DNA of 64,000 bases from the NCBI RefSeq assembly GCF_030164465.1, contig NZ_JASNJE010000006.1, positions 124,001-188,000 of the forward strand, in the 5' to 3' direction. The translations under genes and the position numbers were made by a program. Below the pieces are notes generated by a model, which was given only the letters and a program-made list of their open reading frames with translations, ran no database searches and was not told where the DNA came from. Source of the DNA: Sedimentitalea xiamensis. Its GTDB lineage: Bacteria; Pseudomonadota; Alphaproteobacteria; Rhodobacterales; Rhodobacteraceae. This document shows positions 18,863 through 28,431 of the stretch, one piece after another (the stretch's first letter is position 1; every line of letters begins with the position of its first letter).

Positions 18863-19330
18863 ATGCAGACCCTCAAATCCCTCACCGCCCTCACCGTGGC
18901 CCTCGCCCTGGCGGCGCCCGGCATCGCCGCCGCGCAGAGTGCCGCCCATGACGGCCATGCTGCCTCGGCGCTGGAAATCGTGCTGAATGATGGCGCCAAA
19001 TGGCAGGGCGATCAGAACATGCTCACCGGCATGAGCGCGATCCACGCCACCATAACCGGGAACCTGGACGCGATCCACGCCGGCAGCCTGTCGGCCGATG
19101 CCGCCGGCGGGATCGCCGCCGATGTGCAGAAGCAGCTCGATTTCATGGTCGAGAACTGCGTGCTGGAGCCCGAGGTCGACGAGCAGTTCCACATCGTCCT
19201 CGGCGAGGTGATGGCCGGTGTCGCGGCGCTCGAGGCAGGCGAGGTGGAGCCGGGCGCGGTGACCATCGTTCAGGCGCTGAACGCCTATGGCGAGCATTTC
19301 GAGCATCCGGACTGGCGGATGATCGACTGA
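18863..19330 (+). CDS. Periplasmic protein of unknown function, helical
   Basis: A 155-residue protein with a clear Sec signal peptide (residues 1-24, cleavage after IAAAQ or nearby). The mature part is mainly alpha-helical and acidic, with an early DGHA and a conserved-looking LDFMVENCVLEPEVDEQFHIVLGEVM segment in the middle containing one Cys and one His. I have the impression of a small periplasmic helical-bundle family often found beside metal or redox genes, but I cannot name it. AGGAGA lies six bases before the ATG at 18863. It converges with the LysR gene. Confidence 0.75.
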   Translation: MQTLKSLTALTVALALAAPGIAAAQSAAHDGHAASALEIVLNDGAKWQGDQNMLTGMSAIHATITGNLDAIHAGSLSADAAGGIAADVQKQLDFMVENCVLEPEVDEQFHIVLGEVMAGVAALEAGEVEPGAVTIVQALNAYGEHFEHPDWRMID

Positions 19331-19363
19331 ACGCGCGCCCGCAGGGACGACCCGGCCGGGGCA

Positions 19364-20281
19364 TCACGCCCCGGCCGGTTTTCCGTCACGCGGGCGGCGG
19401 CCCTCCAGCAGGTCGGCCTGCGCCGCCAGTGCCTCGGCGATGAAATCGACGAAGGCGCGGATGCGGGCGGTCTGGCGCAGATCCTCATGGGTGAGCAGCC
19501 ACAGGTCGAGGCGGAAATCGTCCGGGAACGGTGCCACGCGCACCAGTTCGGGGTCGGGATCGGCGATGGCGCAGGGCAGCGGCGCAAGGCCGGTGCCGGC
19601 GCGTGCCGCCGCAACCGCCGCCGAGATCGAATTGGTGCGGAATTGCGGGCGCAGGCCGGGCAGCCAGTCCTTGAGCGCCTGACGCAGGGGCGCATGGCCA
19701 CTGCCAAAGCCGATCCAGTCGTTGCGCGCCAGATCTCCGGCGATTCCGGCACGCTGGCGCGCGGCGCTGGCATAGACGCCGAAGGCCAGTCGTCCCACCC
19801 GGCGTCCGACCAGGGTTTCCTGCACGGGATTGCCAAGGCGCAGAGCCACATCCGCTTCGCGCCGGGTCAGATCGAGCCGCATGTCCGAGACCAGCAGTTC
19901 CAGATCAATGCCCGGCCATTCGCGCCGAAACGCCGCCAGATGCGGCGGCAGCAACCCGATGGCCAGCATGTCGGTGGTGGTGATGCGGACCTGTCCGCTC
20001 GGCCGCTGGTCCTGGCCCGTGACCTGGCGGCGGATGGCGGCGATCTCGTCGTCGATGCGGGCGGCCGCCGGCTGCATGGCCTCGCCGGCGGCGGTCAGGG
20101 CGTAGCCCGAGGGCAGGCGCTCGAACAGACGCACGCCAATGCGGTTCTCGAAGCTGCCAAGGCGGCGAAACACCGTCGAATGCGTCACGCCCAGCAGCCG
20201 CGCCGCCCCCGACAGGCTGCCCGCCTGCGCGATGGCCAGGAACAGGCGGTAATCGTCCCAGTTCTGTTCCTGTGCATCCAT
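19364..20281 (-). CDS. LysR-family transcriptional regulator
   Basis: A 305-residue LysR-type regulator. The N-terminal winged helix-turn-helix (residues about 10-68) reads LFLAIAQAGSLSGAARLLGVTHSTVFRRLGSFE, and the periplasmic-binding-like effector domain spans about 95-295. The ATG at 20281 was chosen because the HTH begins eight residues in. LysR regulators usually control an adjacent divergent gene; here the divergent 440 bases hold only what looks like a decayed gene, so the target may have been lost. Confidence 0.9.
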   Translation of the reverse strand: MDAQEQNWDDYRLFLAIAQAGSLSGAARLLGVTHSTVFRRLGSFENRIGVRLFERLPSGYALTAAGEAMQPAAARIDDEIAAIRRQVTGQDQRPSGQVRITTTDMLAIGLLPPHLAAFRREWPGIDLELLVSDMRLDLTRREADVALRLGNPVQETLVGRRVGRLAFGVYASAARQRAGIAGDLARNDWIGFGSGHAPLRQALKDWLPGLRPQFRTNSISAAVAAARAGTGLAPLPCAIADPDPELVRVAPFPDDFRLDLWLLTHEDLRQTARIRAFVDFIAEALAAQADLLEGRRPRDGKPAGA

Positions 20282-20724
20282 GCAAGAATTCCTTACGTTG
20301 ACCGCTTGTCCCTGCGCGCTTGCGGACAGCCTATCTTGAAGATGCCAGCAAGGTCCAGCCCGAAGCCGGGCCGCACGGACAAAGGAGAAAGCCATGCCCG
20401 GCACTGAGTCGCCGAGGCCAAGGTGTGTTTCAAGACCGGCCGCGTCGAGGTGGCCCCTGACGCCGCCGCGTCGAAGATGCGCAGGAGGAACGCGCGCCCA
20501 GCCGGCGCATGATCGAACGCTTCGCGCAAGGGTATACATCCGGCATCTGGAGAATGCCGGGCGCATCGACATGCTTGCGGTGTGCGCCACCGGGACGACA
20601 TCCGGTGCGGCGCTGCTGTCCGATAACCGTCAATGCCCCTTGCGCCGACCTGCGCAGACAAATAGAAGGCCACAAATTTGAACGTTGTGCGTATTGCGCA
20701 CGCAGGAACCTATGGGGAACTAGG
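20282..20724. other. Intergenic stretch, possible remnant of a gene divergent from LysR
   Basis: AAAGGAG at 20382 followed by an ATG at 20394 looks like a normal translation start on the plus strand. The frame carries only MPGTE before sensible-looking sequence continues in another frame ([18 protein letters not shown]). A later stretch near 20509 reads [12 protein letters not shown] in a third frame. This suggests a small gene broken by several indels, but I cannot identify the ancestor. The last 50 bases must hold the trigger factor promoter or leader. Confidence 0.3.
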
Positions 20725-22056
20725 ATGCAGGTCACAGAGACGCTGAACGACGGACTGAAGCGAGGCTACGCGATCACGGTTACGGCTGCCGAGCTGGAAG
20801 CGAAGGTCAACGAGAAACTTGCCGAAGCCCAACCCGAAATCGAGATGAAAGGGTTTCGCAAGGGCAAGGTTCCGATGCCGCTGCTGAAGAAGCAGTTCGG
20901 TCAGCGTCTGATGGGCGAAGCGATGCAGGAAAGCATCGATGGCGCCATGAGCAAACATTTCGAGGAAAGCGGCGACCGTCCGGCGATGCAGCCCGAGGTC
21001 AAGATGACCAACGAGGACTGGAAGGAAGGCGACGACGTCGAAGTCGCGCTGTCCTACGAAGCCCTTCCGGCCATTCCCGAGGTCGATCTGAAGTCGGTCA
21101 CGCTGGAAAAGCTGGTGGTCAAGGCCAGCGAAGCCGACGTCGAGGAAGCCCTTGGCAACCTGGCTGAAACGGCCCAGAACTTCGAGCCGCGCAAGAAAGG
21201 CTCCAAGGCCAAGGACGGCGATCAGGTCGTCATGGATTTCGTCGGAAAGGTCGACGGAGAAGCGTTTGAGGGCGGTGCGGCCGAGGATTATCCGCTGGTC
21301 CTGGGATCCAACAGCTTCATCCCCGGTTTCGAGGATCAGCTGTTGGGCGTGAAGGCCGGCGAAGAAAAGACCGTGACTGTCAGTTTCCCCGAGGAATATC
21401 AGGCCACGCACCTGGCCGGGAAGGAAGCCCAGTTCGATTGCACGATCAAAGAAGTCAAACAGCCGGTGGCGGCGACCATCGACGACGAGCTGGCCAAGAA
21501 ATTCGGGGCAGAGGATCTGGCGGCGCTCAAGGTCCAGATCGGCGAACGTCTGGAAGCGGAATACGCGGGTGCCTCGCGGGCCGTGATGAAACGTGCCCTG
21601 CTGGACGCTCTGGACAAGTTGGTCGAATTCGACCTTCCGCCGAGCCTTCTGGAAGCGGAAGCGGGACAGATCGCCCACCAGCTCTGGCATGACGAGAACC
21701 CGGATGTGACCGGCCACGATCACCCGGAAATCACGCCGACCGACGAGCACCAGAAACTGGCCGCGCGGCGCGTCCGCCTCGGGCTGCTGCTGGCCGAGCT
21801 TGGACAGAAGGCCGAAGTCGAAGTCACCGACGCCGAGATGACACAGGCGATCATGAACCAGGCCCGTCAGTATCCGGGGCAGGAGCGCCAATTCTTCGAA
21901 TTCGTGCAGCAGAACCAGCAGATGCAGCAGCAAATGCGCGCGCCGATCTTTGAGGACAAGGTTGTCGACTACATCTTCGAACTGGCGACAGTCACGGACA
22001 AGGAAGTCGGCAAGGACGATCTCCAGAAGGCTGTCGAAGCCATGGAAGACGAATAA
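20725..22056 (+). CDS. tig: Trigger factor, ribosome-associated chaperone
   Basis: A 443-residue trigger factor. The ribosome-docking signature appears as [17 protein letters not shown] at about residues 46-62. The FKBP-type peptidyl-prolyl isomerase domain follows at about 150-235 and the helical chaperone arms in the C-terminal half, ending in a Gln/Met-rich [10 protein letters not shown] stretch. It binds nascent chains at the ribosome exit. A frame is open upstream, but the family begins MQVTETL, so the ATG at 20725 is the start. A strong terminator follows. Confidence 0.96.
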   Translation: MQVTETLNDGLKRGYAITVTAAELEAKVNEKLAEAQPEIEMKGFRKGKVPMPLLKKQFGQRLMGEAMQESIDGAMSKHFEESGDRPAMQPEVKMTNEDWKEGDDVEVALSYEALPAIPEVDLKSVTLEKLVVKASEADVEEALGNLAETAQNFEPRKKGSKAKDGDQVVMDFVGKVDGEAFEGGAAEDYPLVLGSNSFIPGFEDQLLGVKAGEEKTVTVSFPEEYQATHLAGKEAQFDCTIKEVKQPVAATIDDELAKKFGAEDLAALKVQIGERLEAEYAGASRAVMKRALLDALDKLVEFDLPPSLLEAEAGQIAHQLWHDENPDVTGHDHPEITPTDEHQKLAARRVRLGLLLAELGQKAEVEVTDAEMTQAIMNQARQYPGQERQFFEFVQQNQQMQQQMRAPIFEDKVVDYIFELATVTDKEVGKDDLQKAVEAMEDE

Positions 22057-22105
22057 GGATCAGTCCGTCTGGCCCAAGTGCCAGGCTTTCTGATGCGGAA
22101 ACGGC

Positions 22106-22133
22106 AAGAGCCGCCTCTGAGGGCGGCTCTTTT
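22106..22133 (+). terminator. Intrinsic terminator after trigger factor
   Basis: AAGAGCCGCC (22106-22115) pairs perfectly with GGCGGCTCTT (22122-22131), with a six-base loop and a short T tract. It lies 50 bases after the tig stop. The opposite strand is the downstream side of luxI, so it may act on both. Confidence 0.85.
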
Positions 22134-22223
22134 CGTTTTCGAGTGTAAGTCTTGGTCGTGAGTGGTCTTGGCCTGAAATGAAATTGTCGGTTCTGCCAGC
22201 TCCGCCAGGCAGGCTTGACCAGA

Positions 22224-23066
22224 TCAGTTGAAACGACGCAGGGCTTGTCGCGATTTGTCCGACAATGTGCCCGATACGGCTTCGATGAGCTGGCGGACCG
22301 CCACGATTTCTTCGGGGCTGTTTGCATCGCGCAACTGCTGGACGAAGTAGTCCTGCAATTCGCCCGATGAGCCTTTGGCCGGACGAAACGGAATGCAGTT
22401 GTCGGACTTCGGCCGCGATTTTTCGGCGATAAGGGCAATCACCTCTTCTTCCGACGAGAACACGTTGCCGCGGATGTCCGAAAATTCGCGGATGCTGGCA
22501 ATGCGTTCGTCCGAGCAGTCCATCAGCGCGGCCATGGCCGTCACTTTTCCCATCGGTTTTGCACTGCCGACATAATCATACGGCGCGTTCCCGGACCGTT
22601 TGAGCACCCGGTTCATCACCGGGTCGATGACGGCCACAGCGTCGAGCACGCCGGCTTTCTGGGCGTATTCGAAGGCTCCGATCATGACCTCGCTGGTCAC
22701 GTAGGAAATCGAGTTGCGCGATTTTCCGCCCGAAAGCCTGGCTGTGTCGACGCAGAACCGTGTCGCTTCCCAAAGCCGGGAGCTGCGCAGAGGCGGTTCG
22801 CCATCAAGAATGCTGTAGAACACATCGGCCAGCATGTGCGGGCCGGTGGTTTGCAGCAGTCGCATGCACCCGACGACATTCCCGTCATCGTCGAGGCTGA
22901 CGACATGCGTCGGATCGAGATCGTCGAATTCGTCTCTTTCCATGCCGTCCTGAACATTCACGTCCCAACCCAGACGGCCCTGGAACACGCGCGCGCGAAG
23001 CCTGTACATGTCATCCAGAACCGAACCGAATTTGTGCCTGTTCAGTGAGTCTATCGTAATGATCAT
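22224..23066 (-). CDS. Acyl-homoserine-lactone synthase (LuxI family) with C-terminal extension
   Basis: A 280-residue LuxI-type enzyme that makes N-acyl-homoserine lactones from S-adenosylmethionine and acyl-ACP. The invariant residues are all present: Arg24, Phe28, Trp34, Asp45, Asp48 and Arg69. Typical LuxI proteins are 190-220 residues. This one carries about 65 extra residues after the catalytic fold, predicted helical and charged, of unknown role. It lies 91 bases downstream of the LuxR gene on the same strand. Acyl-ACP substrates could come from the fab genes further along, though those are housekeeping genes. Confidence 0.93.
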   Translation of the reverse strand: MIITIDSLNRHKFGSVLDDMYRLRARVFQGRLGWDVNVQDGMERDEFDDLDPTHVVSLDDDGNVVGCMRLLQTTGPHMLADVFYSILDGEPPLRSSRLWEATRFCVDTARLSGGKSRNSISYVTSEVMIGAFEYAQKAGVLDAVAVIDPVMNRVLKRSGNAPYDYVGSAKPMGKVTAMAALMDCSDERIASIREFSDIRGNVFSSEEEVIALIAEKSRPKSDNCIPFRPAKGSSGELQDYFVQQLRDANSPEEIVAVRQLIEAVSGTLSDKSRQALRRFN

Positions 23067-23084
23067 TTTCGTTCCCCATCTATT

Positions 23085-23110
23085 CCTGCCACCAAAACTA
23101 TAGATGCAGG
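23085..23110 (-). promoter_or_regulatory. lux-box-like dyad upstream of luxI
   Basis: CCTGC (23085-23089) and GCAGG (23106-23110) bound an imperfect 26-bp dyad located 19 bases before the luxI start, in the 91-bp luxR-luxI gap. Outer arms TTCCCCA (23072-23078) and TGGGGAA (23124-23130) surround it. A lux-type operator for autoinduction is plausible, but the position relative to a promoter is not clear. Confidence 0.35.
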
Positions 23111-23157
23111 ATATTTGATCTATTGGGGAATTCCCGTAGGTCGATTTTCCGACGCTG

Positions 23158-23859
23158 TCAGCCCGGCATGATCAGGTTGAGACCAATTGCGCGGCCAACC
23201 GCCTGCGGCGTCGAAAGGGCGCCGAGCTTTTCGCGCCCGGAACGCAGGTGAACTTCGACGGTGCGGTGTGAAATGGACAGGATATCGCCAATGTCCTGCT
23301 GAGACTTGCCCGCGGCCACCCATTGCAGAATTTCGACTTCGCGGGAGGACAACGCAGGCATCGAGATCGCCCGCGCCAGCACGCCCGTTTTCGTCACGTT
23401 GTCATGCATGTGAACGGCGGACGCCTGCAGGTCGCCGATCACGGATTTTTTCAGCTTCTCCCATTCCACCGGGGAACAATCCCGGGTGACGCTCAACAGC
23501 CCGCAATCGCCGTAAGGGCCGCGGACGGGAACCGTCAGGCCGCGATCGCTTATCCCGAAATCGTGGGCATCCTTGAAAACCTTGGTGAATTTCGTGTTCT
23601 GTTCGAAACAACCCCAATCGACGGGAGCGATGCTTTTTGCGGATTGCGTCAAGGTGGGGTCAAGGTTGTGGTAGCTTTGCTTTGCGTAATGTAACTTCCA
23701 TGCGTCAGGATAATTGGCATAGCCCTGCACGTCGCCGCTGACCGGATTGATCGTGGCATAGGACGCGTAGTCGAATTCGAGCAACTGACACAACTCGTCC
23801 AGATAGGACCCAGCATGCTGGTGCACGTTCTGTACCGAACTGAGATCGATCAGTTTCAA
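23158..23859 (-). CDS. LuxR-family autoinducer-responsive regulator
   Basis: A 233-residue LuxR-type regulator. The N-terminal autoinducer-binding domain carries the Trp/Tyr/Asp set (WKLHYAKQSYHNLDP) that contacts acyl-homoserine lactones. The C-terminal LuxR helix-turn-helix (about residues 168-225) reads LSSREVEILQWVAAGKSQQDI, then SHRTVEVHL. It sits between an XRE regulator and luxI on the same strand and most likely forms a cognate pair with that synthase. In Rhodobacter and roseobacters such pairs influence gene transfer agent production. Confidence 0.92.
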   Translation of the reverse strand: MKLIDLSSVQNVHQHAGSYLDELCQLLEFDYASYATINPVSGDVQGYANYPDAWKLHYAKQSYHNLDPTLTQSAKSIAPVDWGCFEQNTKFTKVFKDAHDFGISDRGLTVPVRGPYGDCGLLSVTRDCSPVEWEKLKKSVIGDLQASAVHMHDNVTKTGVLARAISMPALSSREVEILQWVAAGKSQQDIGDILSISHRTVEVHLRSGREKLGALSTPQAVGRAIGLNLIMPG

Positions 23860-23895
23860 TTCTGTGTCCTCGGTGCCGGTGCATGAATGCCCAGG

Positions 23896-24300
23896 CTAGC
23901 TTGGCACCTTCAGTCTGGGTTTCGTGTCGGTATCTGCCATCGAACGGATGAACGCCAGGACAGCCCGTTTCTGTTCGCCCGGAAGGGAGCTGTAGGCCTC
24001 CACCATCTGGACAACGTCCGGATCGGACAAGTAGGTCAGTTTGTCCAGCAACACGGGCGCATCACCGGTGCCGTCATCTGTCCCTTGTTCGATACCATCG
24101 AAGAAATGCGTGACATCCACATTCAGAGCGTCCGCAATCGCCCACAGCCTCGAGGCACTGACCCGGTTGGATCCGGTTTCATACTTCTGAACCTGCTGAA
24201 ATCTGACTCCGACCGCGGAGCCGAGATCGGCCTGGCTCATGTTCGCGGCGAGCCTGCAAGCGCGGATGCGCTGTCCAACTACTACGTCCACCATGTTCAT
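23896..24300 (-). CDS. XRE-family helix-turn-helix regulator
   Basis: A 134-residue protein with a Cro/C1-type helix-turn-helix at about residues 10-65 (MSQADLGSAVGVRFQQVQKYETG) and a C-terminal helical segment of about 50 residues. I placed the start at the ATG at 24300, with GGAG eleven bases upstream; the open frame is longer, but its extra 49 codons are low in protein character. The arrangement matches small alphaproteobacterial regulators that lie next to quorum-sensing genes. Only 36 bases separate it from luxR, so a three-gene regulatory unit is possible. Confidence 0.85.
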   Translation of the reverse strand: MNMVDVVVGQRIRACRLAANMSQADLGSAVGVRFQQVQKYETGSNRVSASRLWAIADALNVDVTHFFDGIEQGTDDGTGDAPVLLDKLTYLSDPDVVQMVEAYSSLPGEQKRAVLAFIRSMADTDTKPRLKVPS

Positions 24301-24510
24301 CTGCGTCAAAATCTCCGATTTGTTCGCGCCTGATCGTCCGGTTCCCGCGGGTAATCGAGGTCGGCCCGCGAGTGAACCAGAGCCGCATCCGGTGCTACCG
24401 TCTCCTAGCCCTTGGCAAAGTCTGCATGACATTGCCCGAACAGGCAATGGCTTTCTGATTGAATTGACCTTGCATTTTATCCAATCGGTTGAATGACCGA
24501 TGGTGCGCTG

Positions 24511-26469
24511 TCACAAGTCGATGCGGTAACGGGCGAAACCGTCAGGGCCATTCCCGGCGGGTTCGATGACCACGCCCTGCACGTCGTCCAGGTAGGTCTG
24601 CGATCTTGGGCCGGTGTCGAACAGGACGGATGCGCCGTCCAAGGGTTTGAACGACCAGTTCGCGTCCGCCCTGGGGTTGATGGTGCCGTGTTGAACGATG
24701 TATCGGACGATCACATCGCGGTTCGTGTCGGGACCTTCGAAAATCACGGTATCGTCCATAGCACCGGGAAAACTGCCGCCGCCGCTTGCACGGTAATTGT
24801 TGGTCGCGATGACGAAGTTCTGTTCCAGGTCAATTGGTTGCCCGTCAAACTTGAGGTCGGTGATACGGTTCGCTTCGGGATTGATCAATTCGCCCTTGGT
24901 GTCGAATTTCGATGGCTGGCTGAGATCGATCCGGTAGGTCACGCCGTCAATCACATCGAAATTGTAGGACGGAAATTCAGTGTTCAGCAAAGGCTGGTCT
25001 GGTTTGCCGGGTTCGATCCGGTTGAACATCCCGGCAGAGCGTTCCAGCCAATCCTTGACTTGTGCCCCGGTGACGAGCACGGCGCGCGCCGTGTTCGGGT
25101 AAAGATACAGGTCGGACACGTTCTTGATCGCGACATCTCCCTTTGGCACGTCCGTGTAGTATTCCGGGCCGCCCCGGCCGCCGGCCTTGAACGGCGCCGC
25201 GGCCGAGAGGACCGGCAGGTCTTCGTACTCCGTTCCGAGCAGCATTTCCTTGATATACCAGGTCTGCGCCATCGACACGATCTGGATCGACGGATCGTCC
25301 GCCACGAGCGCGAAATAGCTGTGCAGCGGTGCATTGGTCTTGCCGACCGCGCGGCGGACATAGGCAAGCGTTTCATCGTGTTCCTTCTGGACGGATGCCA
25401 GAACCGCCGCGTCGCTTTCCACCAGCGCCGTGTAGGAACGGTCTTCGTTGCGCCGGGAAATGGGCCGGGCTTCGGCGGAATGGCCGGTGATGCGCCAGCC
25501 ATTGCCGTCGCGTTCTAGGATCAGGTCGATCACACCCAGATGGCTGCCCCAGAACCCGCCCATGGTGGCGGGCTTGCCGTGGATCGTGCCGGCCTGCGCG
25601 TCGATGGCGGCGTAACCGGCATAGGTGTCGGACGGAAAGACGAGGTGGCTATGCCCGGTCATCACCGCGTCGATCCCTTCGATCGCCGCAAGCGGGACCG
25701 ATGCATTCTCCATCCCCTCGCTTTCCTGCGCCGCACCGATGCCGGAATGAGACAGCGCGATGATGATGTCGGCACCCTGTTCCTTCATCTCGGGCACCAG
25801 CGCACGGGCGGTTTCAAGGATGTCGCGCGCCTGCACGTTGCCTTCGAGATGGCGGCGGTCCCAATTCATGATCTGCGGCGGGACAAATCCGACGAGGCCG
25901 ATCCGGATCGGAAGTCGCGTTCCCGCCCCGTCCGTCAGGGTCCGGTCGAGAATGACATAGGGGTCGATCAACGTGGTGTCGCCGCCGGGCGCGGCCCCCA
26001 AGGCCTTGGCGACGTTGGCGCAGACAACCGGAAAAGCGGCTCCCGCCAGGGATTTCATCAGGAAATCGAGCCCGTAGTTGAATTCGTGATTGCCCAGCGT
26101 CGCCGCGTCGAATCCGACGGCGTTCATGGCGGCGATCACCGGATGCATGTCGCCTTCCTTCATGCCGCGTTCATAGGCGATGTAGTCGCCCATCGGGTTT
26201 CCCTGAAGAAAATCGCCATTGTCCAGCAACAGGGAATTGGTTGCCTCCGCCCGGATCGCGCGCACGGTCGATGCGGTGCGTGCAAGCCCGACCGTGTCGC
26301 GCGGTTTGTCCGCGTAGTAGTCGTAGGGAAACACATGCACATGCAGATCGGTGGTTTCCATCAGGCGCAGGTGGGCCTGGTTTGCCGCCGCGTGAACCGA
26401 AAACGGATGCAGGGCGATCAGACCGGCGCTGCCGGCGAGGAAGGAACGGCGATCAAGATGGAGCGGCAT
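24511..26469 (-). CDS. cpdB: 2',3'-cyclic-nucleotide 2'-phosphodiesterase / 3'-nucleotidase
   Basis: A 652-residue periplasmic nucleotidase. The N-terminus has a twin-arginine-like signal (RRSFLAG). Metallophosphoesterase motifs follow in order: DLHVH (Asp/His), [17 protein letters not shown] and GHSHLV; the C-terminal half is the 5'-nucleotidase substrate domain. It would hydrolyse 2',3'-cyclic nucleotides from RNA decay and then 3'-nucleotides, supplying nucleosides and phosphate. It diverges from aqpZ over about 150 bases. Confidence 0.93.
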   Translation of the reverse strand: MPLHLDRRSFLAGSAGLIALHPFSVHAAANQAHLRLMETTDLHVHVFPYDYYADKPRDTVGLARTASTVRAIRAEATNSLLLDNGDFLQGNPMGDYIAYERGMKEGDMHPVIAAMNAVGFDAATLGNHEFNYGLDFLMKSLAGAAFPVVCANVAKALGAAPGGDTTLIDPYVILDRTLTDGAGTRLPIRIGLVGFVPPQIMNWDRRHLEGNVQARDILETARALVPEMKEQGADIIIALSHSGIGAAQESEGMENASVPLAAIEGIDAVMTGHSHLVFPSDTYAGYAAIDAQAGTIHGKPATMGGFWGSHLGVIDLILERDGNGWRITGHSAEARPISRRNEDRSYTALVESDAAVLASVQKEHDETLAYVRRAVGKTNAPLHSYFALVADDPSIQIVSMAQTWYIKEMLLGTEYEDLPVLSAAAPFKAGGRGGPEYYTDVPKGDVAIKNVSDLYLYPNTARAVLVTGAQVKDWLERSAGMFNRIEPGKPDQPLLNTEFPSYNFDVIDGVTYRIDLSQPSKFDTKGELINPEANRITDLKFDGQPIDLEQNFVIATNNYRASGGGSFPGAMDDTVIFEGPDTNRDVIVRYIVQHGTINPRADANWSFKPLDGASVLFDTGPRSQTYLDDVQGVVIEPAGNGPDGFARYRIDL

Positions 26470-26617
26470 GGGATTGTCCTTTTGCTGGGGCGTCGGGTCG
26501 GTATGGATCGGCGTCGGCGCGGGATCGGTCGAAAACGTGACCTTCGTGTTCTCAAATGCTTTGCCAAAATTTCAGAATCAGCAAATGGTTTTCCCTGTGG
26601 TTTCCTGGAGCATGAAT

Positions 26618-27307
26618 ATGACAAAGAAATTTCTGGCCGAGTTTTTCGGCACCTACTGGTTGGTTTTCGGCGGTTGTGGAAGCGCGATCCTGGCGGCAGG
26701 TGTCGCGAATGTGGGAATTGGCTGGCTTGGGGTCAGCCTCGCTTTCGGCCTGACCGTCCTCACCATGGCCTATGCTGTCGGGCATATATCCGGAGGCCAT
26801 TTCAATCCTGCCGTGACCCTCGGGCTGGTCATCGGCGGCCGACACAGCAGTTCCGAATTGCTGCCCTACTGGGCTGCGCAGGTCCTTGGGGCGACGGCGG
26901 CCGCGGCGACGCTTTACGTGGTGTTCACGGGGATGGCCGATTTTCAGGGCGTCGGTGGCTTTGCTTCCAACGGGTTCGGCGAAGCGTCGCCGGAGAAATA
27001 CGGGATGCTGTCCGCGCTCGTGATCGAGATCGTCCTGACCGCCTTCTTCCTGATCATCATTCTCGGGGCGACATCGAAGGGGGCGCCCGCCGGGTTTGCC
27101 CCGATCGCGATCGGTCTCGCATTGACGCTCATCCACCTGATCTCGATTCCGGTCACGAACACCTCGGTCAACCCGGCGCGGTCCACCGGGGTGGCCCTTT
27201 TCGCGGAGGGGCCTGCCTTGGGCCAGCTCTGGCTATTCTGGGCCGCGCCTCTGGCCGGTGCAGCGATCGGCGCAATGATCTGGAAGATGATGACGACAGA
27301 CGACTGA
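26618..27307 (+). CDS. aqpZ: Aquaporin Z
   Basis: A 229-residue aquaporin with six membrane helices and two NPA half-helices (HFNPAVTLG and SVNPARSTG). The selectivity-filter residues of a water-specific channel are present (His in [16 protein letters not shown], Thr and Arg), so water rather than glycerol is the likely substrate. GGAG at 26607-26610 is seven bases before the ATG at 26618 but only one before the ATG at 26612, which favours the later start (MTKKFLAEF). Confidence 0.93.
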   Translation: MTKKFLAEFFGTYWLVFGGCGSAILAAGVANVGIGWLGVSLAFGLTVLTMAYAVGHISGGHFNPAVTLGLVIGGRHSSSELLPYWAAQVLGATAAAATLYVVFTGMADFQGVGGFASNGFGEASPEKYGMLSALVIEIVLTAFFLIIILGATSKGAPAGFAPIAIGLALTLIHLISIPVTNTSVNPARSTGVALFAEGPALGQLWLFWAAPLAGAAIGAMIWKMMTTDD

Positions 27308-27356
27308 TGCGGTGACGCGGCAGAGGTTTAGCCTGTATTGCCGCGTGCCGTGCCGT

Positions 27357-27845
27357 TCATTCGATGACGGTCGGTTGCACCAGTCCGGTTTCGACCAGCA
27401 TCCCGCGTTTCTTGGCTTCGTAGTAATAGCCGCGGGAATAGTGTTTGACCGCGTTGTCGTAGCTGCCGTCGGCCAGCAACCAGGCGCCGCGCAGATACTT
27501 GCCGGCGTATTTCAAGTTGGTTTCGGCATCCAGAAGATCCTCCGGCTTGCCGCGGAACCCCATGGATCTTGCGGTCGCCGGAAGGATTTGCAGCAAACCG
27601 TAATAGGGGCGGTTGATCGCTTCGGGGCGGTGGGTGCTCTCGCGAATGGCGAGACGATGCACCAGCGGCCGCGGAATTTCGTAAAGATCGGCGTAGGTAT
27701 TGATCAGCTCGCGCAGTTCCGGTGTTTCGTTGGGATATAACGGCGTCGCGGCCAGGCGTTCCGGAGTTTCGTTTCGGGCACAGGCGGATGTTGCAAGGCC
27801 GATTGCGATGACGGCCAGGGCACGCCGGCGGGACAGAGGAGACAT
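27357..27845 (-). CDS. Lipoprotein lytic transglycosylase (SLT domain)
   Basis: A 162-residue protein with a lipobox (LATSAC) near residue 21 and a lysozyme-like SLT fold. The catalytic Glu lies in AIRESTHRPEA at about residue 69, followed by YYGLLQILPATARSMGF and the LNLKYAGKYLRG-like segment. It would cut peptidoglycan glycan strands from the outer-membrane inner face. It is small for the family but all core motifs are present. It converges with aqpZ, with about 50 bases between them. Confidence 0.9.
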   Translation of the reverse strand: MSPLSRRRALAVIAIGLATSACARNETPERLAATPLYPNETPELRELINTYADLYEIPRPLVHRLAIRESTHRPEAINRPYYGLLQILPATARSMGFRGKPEDLLDAETNLKYAGKYLRGAWLLADGSYDNAVKHYSRGYYYEAKKRGMLVETGLVQPTVIE

Positions 27846-28011
27846 GTGGTGACCAAGGTTGTTTCTACTGCGCGAAAACCGTTACCGGATCGGCGGCGCA
27901 GGGCAAGAGGCATGGGAAATGATGCGCGGCGATCTGCCGATGAGATGGCTTGTCCCGGAGCCGCGGTCAGGCCAAGTTGACGAATAGGCGCATGGGCAAG
28001 AGGCGAAGCGA

Positions 28012-28431
28012 ATGGAACACGTCGGCTTTGGCAAGGAAGAATACGAGGCGTTCAAGGCGAATGACCGACCGGGTCCGATTCACATGCTCAACCTTGTCCT
28101 GCTGCGTGACTGGGCCGACTACCCGGATGGATCGCGTGTCAGCGGCAGGGATGCCTACGCGGCCTATGGACGATTGAGCGCACCGATTTTCGCACGGGTT
28201 GGCGGGCGGATCGTCTGGCGCGGCAGAATGGAACAGATGGTCATCGGCCCCAGGGACCGTGTCTGGGACTTGTGTTTCATCGCCGAGTATCCGCAACCGT
28301 CGGCGTTCCTTGAAATGCTGAAAGACAGCGCATACCGCGAGGCCATGCTGCATCGTCAGGCGGCGGTCCGGGATTCGCGCCTGATCCGCATGGCGCCGCA
28401 GGAGACCGGGGAAAATTTCGGGAACGGCTGA
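28012..28431 (+). CDS. DUF1330-family protein
   Basis: A 139-residue soluble protein of the DUF1330 dimeric alpha-beta barrel type. The GPIHMLNLVLLRD start, the AYAAYGRLSAPIF middle and the YREAMLHRQAAVRDSRLI end are typical. These proteins resemble small dimeric barrel enzymes, but their reaction is unknown. The stop shares a base with the start of the next gene (TGATG), so it is translationally coupled to the membrane protein. Confidence 0.8.
   Translation: MEHVGFGKEEYEAFKANDRPGPIHMLNLVLLRDWADYPDGSRVSGRDAYAAYGRLSAPIFARVGGRIVWRGRMEQMVIGPRDRVWDLCFIAEYPQPSAFLEMLKDSAYREAMLHRQAAVRDSRLIRMAPQETGENFGNG

Noticed and set aside
24493-25518. A plus-strand frame of 341 codons
   Set aside because: It is antisense to cpdB, which has complete nucleotidase motifs.
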